From assembly GCA_937983495.1 (NCBI GenBank), contig CALKAA010000316.1, positions 1-8,077 of the forward strand: 8,077 nt of DNA. The letters are read 5' to 3'. The stretch comes from an uncultured Gemmobacter sp. (lineage in GTDB: Bacteria; Pseudomonadota; Alphaproteobacteria; Rhodobacterales; Rhodobacteraceae). Below are positions 1 to 6,811 of this stretch, piece after piece. The notes below the pieces were generated by a model, which saw only the letters and a program-made list of their open reading frames with translations, was not told where the DNA came from and ran no database searches. Position 1 is the stretch's first letter; each line of letters starts with the position of its first letter. A program made the position numbers and the translations under genes.

Positions 1-576
1 CAGCATGTCCCACCAGGTGCAAAGGTGGATCAGCTTGACGCCATGTTCGCCCAGACGGGCCTCGGTTTCCGGGAAGATGCCATAGTAGAAGATCACCGCC
101 GTATGGCCGCAGGTGGCGCCGGTGTCGCGGATCGCATCGACGAAAGACAGTTTCGATCCGCCATCGGTGGTCAGGTCTTCCACCAGCAGCACGCGCTGGC
201 CTTCCGTCATGGCCCCCTCGATGCGGGCATTGCGGCCGTAGCCCTTGGGCTTCTTGCGCACATAGCTCATGGGCAGGGCCAGACGCTCGGCCACCAGCGC
301 GGCAAAGGGGATGCCCGCCGTCTCACCGCCTGCGATATTGTCGAAGGCCTCGAACCCCGCTTCGCGCATCACGGTGACGGCCAGAAAATCCATCAGCGTG
401 GAGCGGATGCGCGGATAGGAGATCAGCTTGCGGCAGTCGATATAGGTCGGCGATGGCAGGCCGGAGGCCAGCGTGAAAGGCTCGCGCGCGTTGAAATGCA
501 CGGCGCCGATTTCCAGGAAGGCACGGGCGGTCAGGCGGGCGATTTCTTCCTTGGGCGGAAAGGTGGTCGGGATCAT
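1..576 (-). CDS. pyrE: Orotate phosphoribosyltransferase (3' end outside the window)
   Basis: The enzyme joins orotate to PRPP to make OMP and pyrophosphate, the fifth step of de novo UMP synthesis, in the cytoplasm. The 192 residues visible start MIPTTFPPKEEIARL and contain the parts expected of the family: a substrate-side FTLASGLPSPTYID stretch (about 34-47), the Lys-rich flexible loop YVRKKPKGYG (105-114), and the PRPP-binding motif VLLVEDLTTDGGSK (129-142). The family is usually about 210-230 residues, so roughly 20-40 C-terminal residues lie beyond the left edge. The ATG at 576 is supported by an AAGGA Shine-Dalgarno sequence (complement of 585-589), eight bases upstream. It follows pyrC on the same strand after a 124-base gap that holds a dyad repeat. 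The reading frame is intact throughout. Identification is by recognition of these motifs and is firm. Confidence 0.96.
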   Translation of the reverse strand, partial: MIPTTFPPKEEIARLTARAFLEIGAVHFNAREPFTLASGLPSPTYIDCRKLISYPRIRSTLMDFLAVTVMREAGFEAFDNIAGGETAGIPFAALVAERLALPMSYVRKKPKGYGRNARIEGAMTEGQRVLLVEDLTTDGGSKLSFVDAIRDTGATCGHTAVIFYYGIFPETEARLGEHGVKLIHLCTWWDML

Positions 577-613
577 CGGATCAATCCTTGTGCGATGCGT
601 TTCATCTTGGCTC

Positions 614-670
614 AAATATCCCCGCCGGAGGCTCCCACGGCGGGCTGAGGACGCTCCGCGGGGGATATTT
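614..670. repeat. Imperfect inverted repeat (dyad) between pyrC and pyrE
   Basis: The ends form a perfect 10-base inverted repeat, AAATATCCCC (614-623) and GGGGATATTT (661-670). The pairing continues inward as CGGAG (626-630) with CTCCG (654-658), so 15 of 17 arm positions pair around a 23-base GC-rich centre. It begins 38 bases upstream of the pyrE start and ends 31 bases past the pyrC stop. I recall intergenic dyads with similar ends in Rhodobacteraceae genomes; this is memory, not a search. It lacks a clean U tract on either strand, so it may be a mobile-type intergenic repeat, a weak terminator or an mRNA-processing hairpin between pyrC and pyrE. Confidence 0.7.
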
Positions 671-700
671 AAGTCAGGTTGAAGCAGGCTTTTCTGAGGC

Positions 701-1744
701 TCAGGCTTCCACGGTCCAATGCAGGGGGAAGCCGGGGTTGAAGACGGTGACGGGGCCTGCCTCGGTATAGATTTTCTCTGGGAAGGCATGCGGGGTGTCG
801 TGTTTCACCAGACGGATGGTGCCCTCATTCACCGGCAGGCGGTAGAAGGCCGGGCCGTTCAGCGAGGTGAAGGCCTCCAGCCGGTCCAGCGCGCCCTCCT
901 CCTCGAAGACATGGGCGAGGCAGGACATGGTGTTGGTGGCGGTGAAACATCCGGCGCAGCCGCAGGCATGTTCTTTCAGCGCATCGACATGCGGCGCGGA
1001 ATCGGTGCCGAGGAAGTAGCAGCCCGCGCCGCTGGTCGCGGCCTTGCGCAGCGCGAGGCGGTGTTTCTCGCGTTTGGCCACCGGCAGGCAGTAGTAATGC
1101 GGCTTGATCCCACCGGCGAGGAGGTGGTTGCGGTTGATGATCAGGTGGTGCGTGGTGATCGTCGCGCCCAGGTCGGGGCCACCCGCACGGGCATAGGCCA
1201 CGCCTTCCTCGGTGGTGATATGTTCCATCACCACGCGCAGGCCCGGCGTCGCGCGGCGCAGCGGGTCGAGCACGGTGTCGATGAACACGGCCTCGCGGTC
1301 GAAGATATCGACCTCATGGGTGGTCACCTCGCCATGCACGCAAAGTGGCAGGCCGATTTCGGCCATGGTGTCCAGCACGGCGCGGACGTTATCGAAATTG
1401 CGCACGCCGCCATGGCTGTTGGTGGTGGCGCCTGCCGGGTAAAGTTTCACCGCCTTGACCAGCCCGCTGGCATGGGCGGCGCGCACATCGGCCGGGTCGG
1501 TGCCTTCGGTCAGGTAGAGCGTCATCAGCGGCTCGAAACTCGCACCTTCGGGCAGCGCCGCAAGGATGCGCTCGCGATAAGCGGCGGCCTGATCGCCGGT
1601 CACCACCGGGGGCACCAGATTCGGCATGATGATGGCACGGCCGAAATGGCGGGCGGTTTCGGGCAAGACACCCTTCAGCATCGCGCCATCGCGCAGATGC
1701 AGGTGCCAATCGTCGGGGCGGCGAAGCGTGAGGCTTTGGGTCAT
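701..1744 (-). CDS. pyrC: Dihydroorotase (class II, PyrC type)
   Basis: This zinc amidohydrolase reversibly closes N-carbamoyl-aspartate to dihydroorotate, the third step of pyrimidine synthesis. The 347-residue length matches the E. coli-type class II enzyme. The expected active-site parts are all visible: the metal-binding DDWHLHLRDG (His14, His16, with substrate-contacting Arg18), PNLVPP with Asn42, the carbamylated-lysine site in VKAVKLYPAGATTNS (Lys100), metal histidines in CVHGE (His137) and VMEHIT (His175), and the catalytic aspartate in YFLGTDSAPH (Asp248), followed by the CGCAGCF segment. The ATG at 1744 is used because it places the HxH motif at the usual distance from the N terminus; no good Shine-Dalgarno sequence precedes it. 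pyrE follows 124 bases downstream on the same strand, so the two are probably co-transcribed. It looks intact and functional. Confidence 0.97.
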   Translation of the reverse strand: MTQSLTLRRPDDWHLHLRDGAMLKGVLPETARHFGRAIIMPNLVPPVVTGDQAAAYRERILAALPEGASFEPLMTLYLTEGTDPADVRAAHASGLVKAVKLYPAGATTNSHGGVRNFDNVRAVLDTMAEIGLPLCVHGEVTTHEVDIFDREAVFIDTVLDPLRRATPGLRVVMEHITTEEGVAYARAGGPDLGATITTHHLIINRNHLLAGGIKPHYYCLPVAKREKHRLALRKAATSGAGCYFLGTDSAPHVDALKEHACGCAGCFTATNTMSCLAHVFEEEGALDRLEAFTSLNGPAFYRLPVNEGTIRLVKHDTPHAFPEKIYTEAGPVTVFNPGFPLHWTVEA

Positions 1745-1839
1745 GGCGTGCCGCTACCGCAAATGCCGACGTTTTTCCAGTGGATTCGGTCTTGTGCCGG
1801 GAGGGGTTTGGCGCTGTGGGCGATGGCGAAAACCGGGGT

Positions 1840-1869
1840 CGGTGCAGACCGGCTTTGGGGGCTGCACCG
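1840..1869 (-). other. Hairpin upstream of pyrC, possible weak terminator or leader element
   Basis: CGGTGCAG (1840-1847) and CTGCACCG (1862-1869) form a perfect 8-bp stem with a 14-base loop. It lies 109 bases past the stop of the hydrolase-like gene and about 95 bases before pyrC. Read leftwards, the stem is followed by ACCCCGGTTTTCGCC, that is four T residues at a short distance, which is a poor terminator tail. It could end transcription from the upstream gene or lie in a pyrC leader. The rest of the 1745-1977 gap shows only a 9-base G run (1937-1945) and no convincing promoter or ORF. Confidence 0.3.
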
Positions 1870-1977
1870 GCGAGATCGCTCTTTCGGTTGGCAAGGCCCG
1901 CGCATTGCGTCATCAGCGCGCGGGGCGGCAAGCCGAGGGGGGGGGCGATGCGGCTGCGCCCGGAGCAGGAGCGGGGC

Positions 1978-2943
1978 TCAGGCCGTCGGTTCGATGGCAC
2001 TTTCCTTGGCGATCAGCGCCTCCAACTCTGCCTGACGGCGACGGAAGCGCGGGGCTTGCACCCGCGCATTGACCGACCGGCAAAGACCGAGCGCGCGCCG
2101 CCATTGGCCCTTGCCCTCGAGGTGGCCTAGCAGGGTCTTGAGCCAGGGGCCATAGACCCGGCGGCGACGCCAGAGGGTTGAGAACAGCCCGGCATCCAGC
2201 TTGCCCTCGGTTGCTGCCTCCAGCAGCGGGGTCAGCAGGCCCATCGCGGCAAGTGCCGCATCGGGCCTGCCCCCCAGGAAGGGCGCGCGCAACTGGGTGA
2301 CATAGGGTTTGGTGAACAACGCGGCATGCATGGCATCCTCGACCTCGCGCGGGTCATGCAGGATGAACACCTGTTCGGCCCCTTCGATCATGTCGGGGGC
2401 ATAGCCGAACCGGTCATGGAAGCCGAGCTTGCGGGCGGCGAGATGGCGGCGATCCCAGCCCGCGATGGCCGGGGCCAGCGAGCGGCGGGGGGAAAGGGCC
2501 AGCACCGTGGCACCGGGGGCTGCGACCGAGAAGGCGCAGGCGGCATAGCCGCCCATACCCGCCCCGAAAAACACCACGCGGTCGAAATCCTCGAAAAACG
2601 CGTCGTCGATCAGCCGGTCGAAATAGCGATAGACCGCCGGATCCCGGAACCATGTTTCGCCCTCGGCGATCAGCGTCAGGCTCGACCAGCCATGCGCCGC
2701 CGCCACCGAGACCGCAAAGGGCATCTGGCCGGGGCGGGCGCGAACCTGATCGACGGTTTCGAAAGACACGATCAGCACCGGGCCTTCATCGGTGAACAGC
2801 GCGTGGTGATGCGCGCCAATCGGGTCGAAATAGCCTTCTTCCGCGCAAATCTCTTCGAGCCGTGCCTGCCAGGAGGCCTGATCGGTGGCCATCGACGCAT
2901 CGTAATGCGCGGGCAGGGTGGGGGAACTGGAACTGCTGGACAT
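1978..2943 (-). CDS. Alpha/beta-hydrolase-like protein of unknown function
   Basis: No function can be assigned. The 321-residue protein resembles a conserved family I recall upstream of pyrC in Rhodobacteraceae, sometimes labelled phosphoadenosine phosphosulfate reductase; no PAPS-reductase motif is visible here and that label should not be copied. Residues about 55-150 alternate hydrophobic strands and helices, and DFDRVVFFGAGMGGYAACAF (119-138) has the position and shape of an alpha/beta-hydrolase nucleophile elbow (G-x-S-x-G). The expected serine is glycine (Gly129), so a normal hydrolase triad is unlikely. There is no signal peptide or membrane segment; the C terminus (about 258-312) is rich in Arg and probably helical. 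The ATG at 2943 has GGAAG four bases upstream; an in-frame ATG at 2970 would add nine residues but has no ribosome-binding site. It may be transcribed with pyrC, 233 bases downstream. Confidence 0.85.
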   Translation of the reverse strand: MSSSSSSPTLPAHYDASMATDQASWQARLEEICAEEGYFDPIGAHHHALFTDEGPVLIVSFETVDQVRARPGQMPFAVSVAAAHGWSSLTLIAEGETWFRDPAVYRYFDRLIDDAFFEDFDRVVFFGAGMGGYAACAFSVAAPGATVLALSPRRSLAPAIAGWDRRHLAARKLGFHDRFGYAPDMIEGAEQVFILHDPREVEDAMHAALFTKPYVTQLRAPFLGGRPDAALAAMGLLTPLLEAATEGKLDAGLFSTLWRRRRVYGPWLKTLLGHLEGKGQWRRALGLCRSVNARVQAPRFRRRQAELEALIAKESAIEPTA

Positions 2944-3032
2944 CGGGCTTCCGGGGGCTTTCGGCTTCATGAAACCGGGTATGTCAGTGTCGCGTGTCGA
3001 AAGCAGGCAGACAAGGGGGCACCGCCGGGGCA

Positions 3033-3067
3033 GGGCCGAAACAATGGCACCCCATTGTTTCCGGCCC
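3033..3067 (-). terminator. Strong stem-loop after the two glycosyltransferase genes
   Basis: GAAACAATGG (3038-3047) and CCATTGTTTC (3052-3061) form a perfect 10-bp stem with a 4-base loop. After one bulged base (3062) the stem continues as GGGCC (3033-3037) with GGCCC (3063-3067), 15 pairs in all. It starts 18 bases past the stop codon of the leftward glycosyltransferase at 3085 and about 90 bases before the start of the next leftward gene. Position and strength suit a transcription terminator or a 3'-end mRNA stabiliser. There is no U tract, so a classical intrinsic terminator is not certain. Confidence 0.6.
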
Positions 3068-3084
3068 CGTAGCGCGCTGCGCGG

Positions 3085-4356
3085 TCAGGTCAGGGCGGCC
3101 CCAGAGGGCTTTTTCGCGGATTTGCCTGTCGATTTGGCCACCGATTTGGTCGCCGATTTGGCCGCCGCTTTGGTCGCGGGCGCAGGTGCCACCTTGACGG
3201 GGCGGCTGTCGGTCGGGGATGGGGGGGCGGCTTTTATGCCGGTTTTTCCGAGACCTGGCACGTTAGCCGGGGGGGCGACCTTGGGCATCGCGTCTGCCGG
3301 TTCGTCGGGCGTGTCGGGCACATCCAGATCGCCCTGATACCCGGCCAGGGCCTCCGTTTGGGTCGCATCCTCGCTGGCCATCTTGCTGCGATGCGCCTCG
3401 ATCCTGGCAATCATTTCGGCAAAATCGGGGCTGGCATGCAATTCTGCCACTTTCTGCCGATGCCAGCGCACGGCGCGGTGATGCAGGGTGTGCAGGCGGC
3501 GGTCGGAGAGCAACTCCTCCATCCAGCGCGTCACCTCGGCATCATAGCGCCGGATCAGGTCACAGCGTTCATCATTCGAATCGTTGAAGGCCCAGTAGCG
3601 GTAGCCCATCTTGTCATTGACGTGGTTCACCTTGCCGCGCGCCGATTTGACCAGAAAACTGTCCACCGAGCGCAATTGGTAATGGTTCACCTGCGCCAGG
3701 CTGTAATCGGCCTGCACCAGCAGTTTCTGATGCGCCTCCTGCACCGGCACGCCGCCTGGCAGTTCCACCCGCAGGGCATGACCCAGATCGGGATGGGGCA
3801 GCGGCACATGCACGCCCACACGCGAGATCATCTTTTCGCGCAGCAATTCGCCCCGGAACAGCGATTTCGGAAAGGCGAAAGGATGCGCGCGCGGCCCGCT
3901 GGTGGCATTGGCCATGACGAATTGCCGGGTGATCGGGCCTTCCTGATAGTCTTTCTGGCCATTGGTGCCAAAGCGTCGCCACGGCACCGAAATGGCCTCG
4001 ACATCCGGGCTGCCTGCGGCTGTCAGCGCCCGCACAGAGCCATCGCCGATGCGCGAGGCCAGAAACTCGTCGGCGTCGCAGACATAGATCCAGTCGGAGG
4101 ATTTCACCTCGCGATAGCGCGCGCCCTGCTTCAGCGCGCGGCGCTGGATGGATTGCGTGGGGGCGTAGAGGGTCTTGTGATGGATCGCGAGGCCCATCTT
4201 CGACAGCCGAACCACCATTTCGGTGGTGGGGTCTTCGCAGTCATTGGTGCAGATCAGGAAGCGGTCAAAGCCAAGCGCCTTGTGATGGGCGAACCATTCC
4301 AGCAGGAAGGCCCCCTCGTTTTTCATGGTGGTGAGGACAGTATAGGTCTCGGCCAT
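3085..4356 (-). CDS. Glycosyltransferase family 2-like (Glyco_tranf_2_4 type) with Lys-rich tail
   Basis: Probably transfers a sugar from a nucleotide donor onto a surface glycan at the cytoplasmic side of the membrane; donor and acceptor cannot be told. The catalytic part is about residues 1-325. It opens with VLTTMKNEGAFLLEWFAHH (7-25) and FLICTNDCEDPTTEM (33-47), typical of the family-2/GT92-like fold, has the metal/donor-binding DAD in YVCDADEFL (94-96), and the later conserved VNHYQLRSVDSFLVK (223-237) and GKVNHV. Residues 327-423 are a Pro/Ala/Lys-rich, presumably disordered tail ending in tetrapeptides of the form xxKS (about 393-412). No signal peptide or membrane segment is seen. The start at 4356 lies three bases past the upstream gene's stop; GGAG (complement of 4366-4369) sits inside that gene, pointing to translational coupling. 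It shares its motifs with the C-terminal domain of that neighbour, so the two are paralogues. Confidence 0.9.
   Translation of the reverse strand: MAETYTVLTTMKNEGAFLLEWFAHHKALGFDRFLICTNDCEDPTTEMVVRLSKMGLAIHHKTLYAPTQSIQRRALKQGARYREVKSSDWIYVCDADEFLASRIGDGSVRALTAAGSPDVEAISVPWRRFGTNGQKDYQEGPITRQFVMANATSGPRAHPFAFPKSLFRGELLREKMISRVGVHVPLPHPDLGHALRVELPGGVPVQEAHQKLLVQADYSLAQVNHYQLRSVDSFLVKSARGKVNHVNDKMGYRYWAFNDSNDERCDLIRRYDAEVTRWMEELLSDRRLHTLHHRAVRWHRQKVAELHASPDFAEMIARIEAHRSKMASEDATQTEALAGYQGDLDVPDTPDEPADAMPKVAPPANVPGLGKTGIKAAPPSPTDSRPVKVAPAPATKAAAKSATKSVAKSTGKSAKKPSGAALT
3119..3178 (-). repeat. 12-bp tandem repeat coding for a Lys-Ser tail
   Basis: Five consecutive 12-base units follow the pattern GATTTGGYCRCC on the plus strand: 3119-3130 (most divergent), 3131-3142, 3143-3154, 3155-3166 and 3167-3178 (divergent). 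The three central units differ at only one or two positions. On the coding strand they give tetrapeptides such as AAKS, ATKS, VAKS and TGKS near the C terminus of the glycosyltransferase. The unit length is a multiple of three, so gain or loss of units keeps the frame. Confidence 0.8.
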
Positions 4357-4359
4357 GGC

Positions 4360-6744
4360 TCAATGCTCCGCTTCGCCGGTAAATTCGACGGTAAAGAAAA
4401 AATCGGGCGGCAGGTCGCGTTCATGCAGGTCGGGGGGGATGACCCCCGGCCCGGCCATGAACACAGCAGACCCGAACACATGCTGCATGCGGCACAGTTT
4501 CTCCATGCGCGCGCCGGTCAGCTCGGCGTAGAAATTGCGGTAATTCTCGGTCTGCATCAGCGCCACGATCTTGTCGCGGTGGCATTTGACGGAAAACTCA
4601 TGCGCGGCGCGGATGTCCGGATCTGCCAGCAGCCGGTCATATTCGGCGCGTGCTGCCGGGATCATCCGCTGGATCGAGCGGTCCTCGTCGAGATTGTGGT
4701 TCATGCGGAACCAGTAATTCAGCCCCTGATCGCGGTCGACATGGTTCACCCGGCCCCGGTCGCGTTTCACCAGAAAGCTTTCGGCGCTGCGCACGGCGTA
4801 ATGGTTCAGCTGCACCCAGTCATAGCCATAGGTCTCAGAGGTCGAGCGCCAGGCGTTGCGATAGGCCTCTTTCGGCATGGGCCGGCCCGAGCCGTTCAGC
4901 CAGCGCACCTGATCCCACAGATCGGGGCGCAGCCCCTTGGGGCGGTGAACCCCCAGTTTCTTGTAGATGTCGATATTGCGGAACAGGGTCTTGAAGCCCC
5001 AAGCCTGATGCGGTTTGCGCACCAGTTCGGGGGCGCAGCGGGTGAATTGCTCGATGAGGAAGCGGTCCTCATAGCCATGCACTTCGGAATTGCCGAACAG
5101 CCGCCAGGTGAGCGAGATCATATTGGCCTCACCCATGGCCTCATAAAGCGCCCTGAGCGTGCCATCGCCGACCTTGATGTCGATGAATTCATCGACATCC
5201 ATGCAGATGCCCCAGCCGCAATTCTGCATGATCGGTTCATTCTCGGCGGCTTGCAACGCGGCGTGCTGCGGCTTCAGCTCGCCCCCCGGCACATAGGGGT
5301 TGATGCGGTGCTGCACGATGCCCTTGGCCGTCAGCAATTCCAGCATCGTATCGGTGCCGTCGCTGCAATCATTGGTGTAGATCAGGAAGTCATCCACCCC
5401 GATGGCCCGGTGATAGGCCAGCCATTCGAGAATGAAGGGGCCCTCATTCTTCATGGTGGTGACGATGGCGGTGCGGCCTGCCTCTGTGGCCGGGCCGGGT
5501 TGCGCCTTGGGTTTGGACACTGGCGGGCGCACGGGGCGATGGTTGAAGGCATCCCCCGCCAGCCGCAGCAGCGCGGGGTCTTCGATCAGCGCCGATTTCG
5601 GGGCCAGCTCGCCGGGGTTGCGGCCCGGCACGCGCAGCGCCATGGCGCGGTAGAAATGCGCCACGCCGCCCTCATCTGGCTTGGCATAGGCCACGCGCAC
5701 CATGCGCCAGGTGTTTTCCAGCCCGGCCTTCAGCGGGGCCACCCCCCAGCGGGCAATGCCGCGCCGGTGATCGAACTGGCGGCAGATATGGTCGCCAAAG
5801 GTCTCGACCTGGTCGGAGCGGATGCGCCAGGGGTAGATGCGATGCCCGACCAGCAGCGCGACCCCGGCGGGGGCTGCCACGCAGAGGTCAAAGGCATTGG
5901 GTTGCTCGGGCGCAAGGGGGGCGAGAATGTCGCAAGGGTCCAGCGTCAGCACCGCCCGGGCCTCGCGCAGGAACCGCCATTTGACGGCTTCATAGACCAG
6001 CCCTTCGCCCAGAGGGGCCAGCCAGGGATCGGGGGCGGGGCGCGTCATCCGGTCCTTGCCCGGCGCATCCGGGGCCATGAACGGATGGGTTTCCGGCTCG
6101 GTCGCAGGTTTGCCCAGCGGCAGCGGGCAGTCCAGCAGCACGACGGTCAGACCGGTGCCCGTCAGCAGATGCTCCAGCCGCGCGGCAAAGCCCGGATCGG
6201 TGCCACCTTCGGCCCGGTTCACGAACAACGCGGCCTGCGCGCCATGGTTGCGGGCGTGATAGCGTAGCCCTTCGGCGATCTGATCGGGCGTTTCGGCGTA
6301 GCGGAAGCCAAACAGCGTGTTCAGTCCGGCGAAAATCCCGGTTTCGGCATCCGGGGCTGCGATCTCCAGCACCTCCCCGTTGCGCAGGGCCAGCCGCAGC
6401 GGCCCGGCAGGGTCATGGCGGAACACACCCAGCAGCGCACCGGAGACCTCGCGCAGTTCCAGAGGCAGCGCGCAACCCGGCGCAGCATCGGGATGAACTG
6501 CGCCCGCCGCAATGCCATTGCCAAAGCTCACATAGGCCCGCCCGTCCTGGTGACAGGCATCCAGCAGCACCGGCAGGGCCGGAACCCCGGTCGCACGTCC
6601 GGCCAGGCTACGGCGCAGAACCCGGCCGGATGTGGCACCGGATACAGCACCGGGCTTGGCACCGGACACGGCACCGGACTTGGGGCCAGATGGGCGACCG
6701 GCTGTCTCGTCGGGCTGGGGCAAAGAGGGGAGGTCTGGCGGCAT
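4360..6744 (-). CDS. Two-domain glycosyltransferase: degenerate GT-like N-terminal domain plus family 2-like C-terminal domain
   Basis: The 794-residue protein probably acts in surface polysaccharide synthesis; substrates are unknown. Residues 1-50 are low-complexity (Gly/Ala/Ser/Pro) with an octapeptide repeat K(S/P)GAVSGA. Residues about 55-405 form a domain with NTLFGFRYAETPDQIAEGLR (142-161), a hydrophobic strand TVVLLDCPLPLG, AVLTLDPCDILAPL (264-277) where a DxD would sit but reads DPCD, and YPWRIRSDQVETFGDH (304-319). I read it as a degenerate glycosyltransferase fold; this is inference. Residues about 425-735 are a complete family-2-like catalytic domain: IVTTMKNEGPFILEWLAYHR (427-446), FLIYTNDCSDGTDTML, the DVD in CMDVDEFIDI (516-518), KPHQAWGFKTLFRN (577-590), GVHRPKG, and LNHYAVRSAESFLVKRDRGR (646-665). 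The ATG at 6744 is used because an in-frame TGA lies about 30 bases upstream; the ribosome-binding site is weak. It is followed after three bases by a paralogous glycosyltransferase. Confidence 0.9.
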   Translation of the reverse strand: MPPDLPSLPQPDETAGRPSGPKSGAVSGAKPGAVSGATSGRVLRRSLAGRATGVPALPVLLDACHQDGRAYVSFGNGIAAGAVHPDAAPGCALPLELREVSGALLGVFRHDPAGPLRLALRNGEVLEIAAPDAETGIFAGLNTLFGFRYAETPDQIAEGLRYHARNHGAQAALFVNRAEGGTDPGFAARLEHLLTGTGLTVVLLDCPLPLGKPATEPETHPFMAPDAPGKDRMTRPAPDPWLAPLGEGLVYEAVKWRFLREARAVLTLDPCDILAPLAPEQPNAFDLCVAAPAGVALLVGHRIYPWRIRSDQVETFGDHICRQFDHRRGIARWGVAPLKAGLENTWRMVRVAYAKPDEGGVAHFYRAMALRVPGRNPGELAPKSALIEDPALLRLAGDAFNHRPVRPPVSKPKAQPGPATEAGRTAIVTTMKNEGPFILEWLAYHRAIGVDDFLIYTNDCSDGTDTMLELLTAKGIVQHRINPYVPGGELKPQHAALQAAENEPIMQNCGWGICMDVDEFIDIKVGDGTLRALYEAMGEANMISLTWRLFGNSEVHGYEDRFLIEQFTRCAPELVRKPHQAWGFKTLFRNIDIYKKLGVHRPKGLRPDLWDQVRWLNGSGRPMPKEAYRNAWRSTSETYGYDWVQLNHYAVRSAESFLVKRDRGRVNHVDRDQGLNYWFRMNHNLDEDRSIQRMIPAARAEYDRLLADPDIRAAHEFSVKCHRDKIVALMQTENYRNFYAELTGARMEKLCRMQHVFGSAVFMAGPGVIPPDLHERDLPPDFFFTVEFTGEAEH
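6634..6681 (-). repeat. 24-bp tandem repeat near the start of the two-domain glycosyltransferase
   Basis: Two 24-base units, 6634-6657 and 6658-6681, differ at only three positions, and each contains two internal CACCGG copies 12 to 15 bases apart. On the coding strand they give the octapeptide K(S/P)GAVSGA twice (about residues 22-37). The unit is a multiple of three, so copy-number change would keep the frame. This lies in a linker-like N terminus before the first folded domain. Confidence 0.75.
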
Positions 6745-6811
6745 GGGTCTTGGCGGCTCGGTTACTGGCGATCACAATCGCGGCCAGTATCGTTACCACG
6801 ATGGCAACAAT

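Noticed and set aside
25..648. A 207-codon plus-strand open frame at the left edge.
   Set aside because: It is the antisense of pyrE, whose PRPP-binding motif and Shine-Dalgarno sequence are clear on the minus strand.
1389..2000. A 203-codon minus-strand open frame overlapping the pyrC 5' region in another frame.
   Set aside because: It is Arg/Pro-rich shadow sequence of pyrC and the adjacent gap with no family motif.
719..2035. A 438-codon plus-strand open frame opposite pyrC.
   Set aside because: It runs across pyrC, the gap and the end of the next gene with no recognisable motif, while the minus strand encodes a complete dihydroorotase.
1978..2943. Annotation as phosphoadenosine phosphosulfate reductase.
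   Set aside because: No PAPS-reductase signature, such as its catalytic ECGLH-type motif or a PP-loop, is visible; the shape is closer to an alpha/beta hydrolase.
3119..3178. The short tandem repeats as a CRISPR array.
   Set aside because: The units are 12 bases, contiguous without spacers, and in frame within a coding sequence; no cas genes are present.
3358..6267. A 969-codon open frame on the plus strand, antisense to both leftward glycosyltransferase genes.
   Set aside because: It spans two real genes and their junction, its translation is His/Arg/Gly-rich without domain motifs, and long antisense frames are expected with G/C-rich third positions. The opposite strand has clear catalytic motifs.
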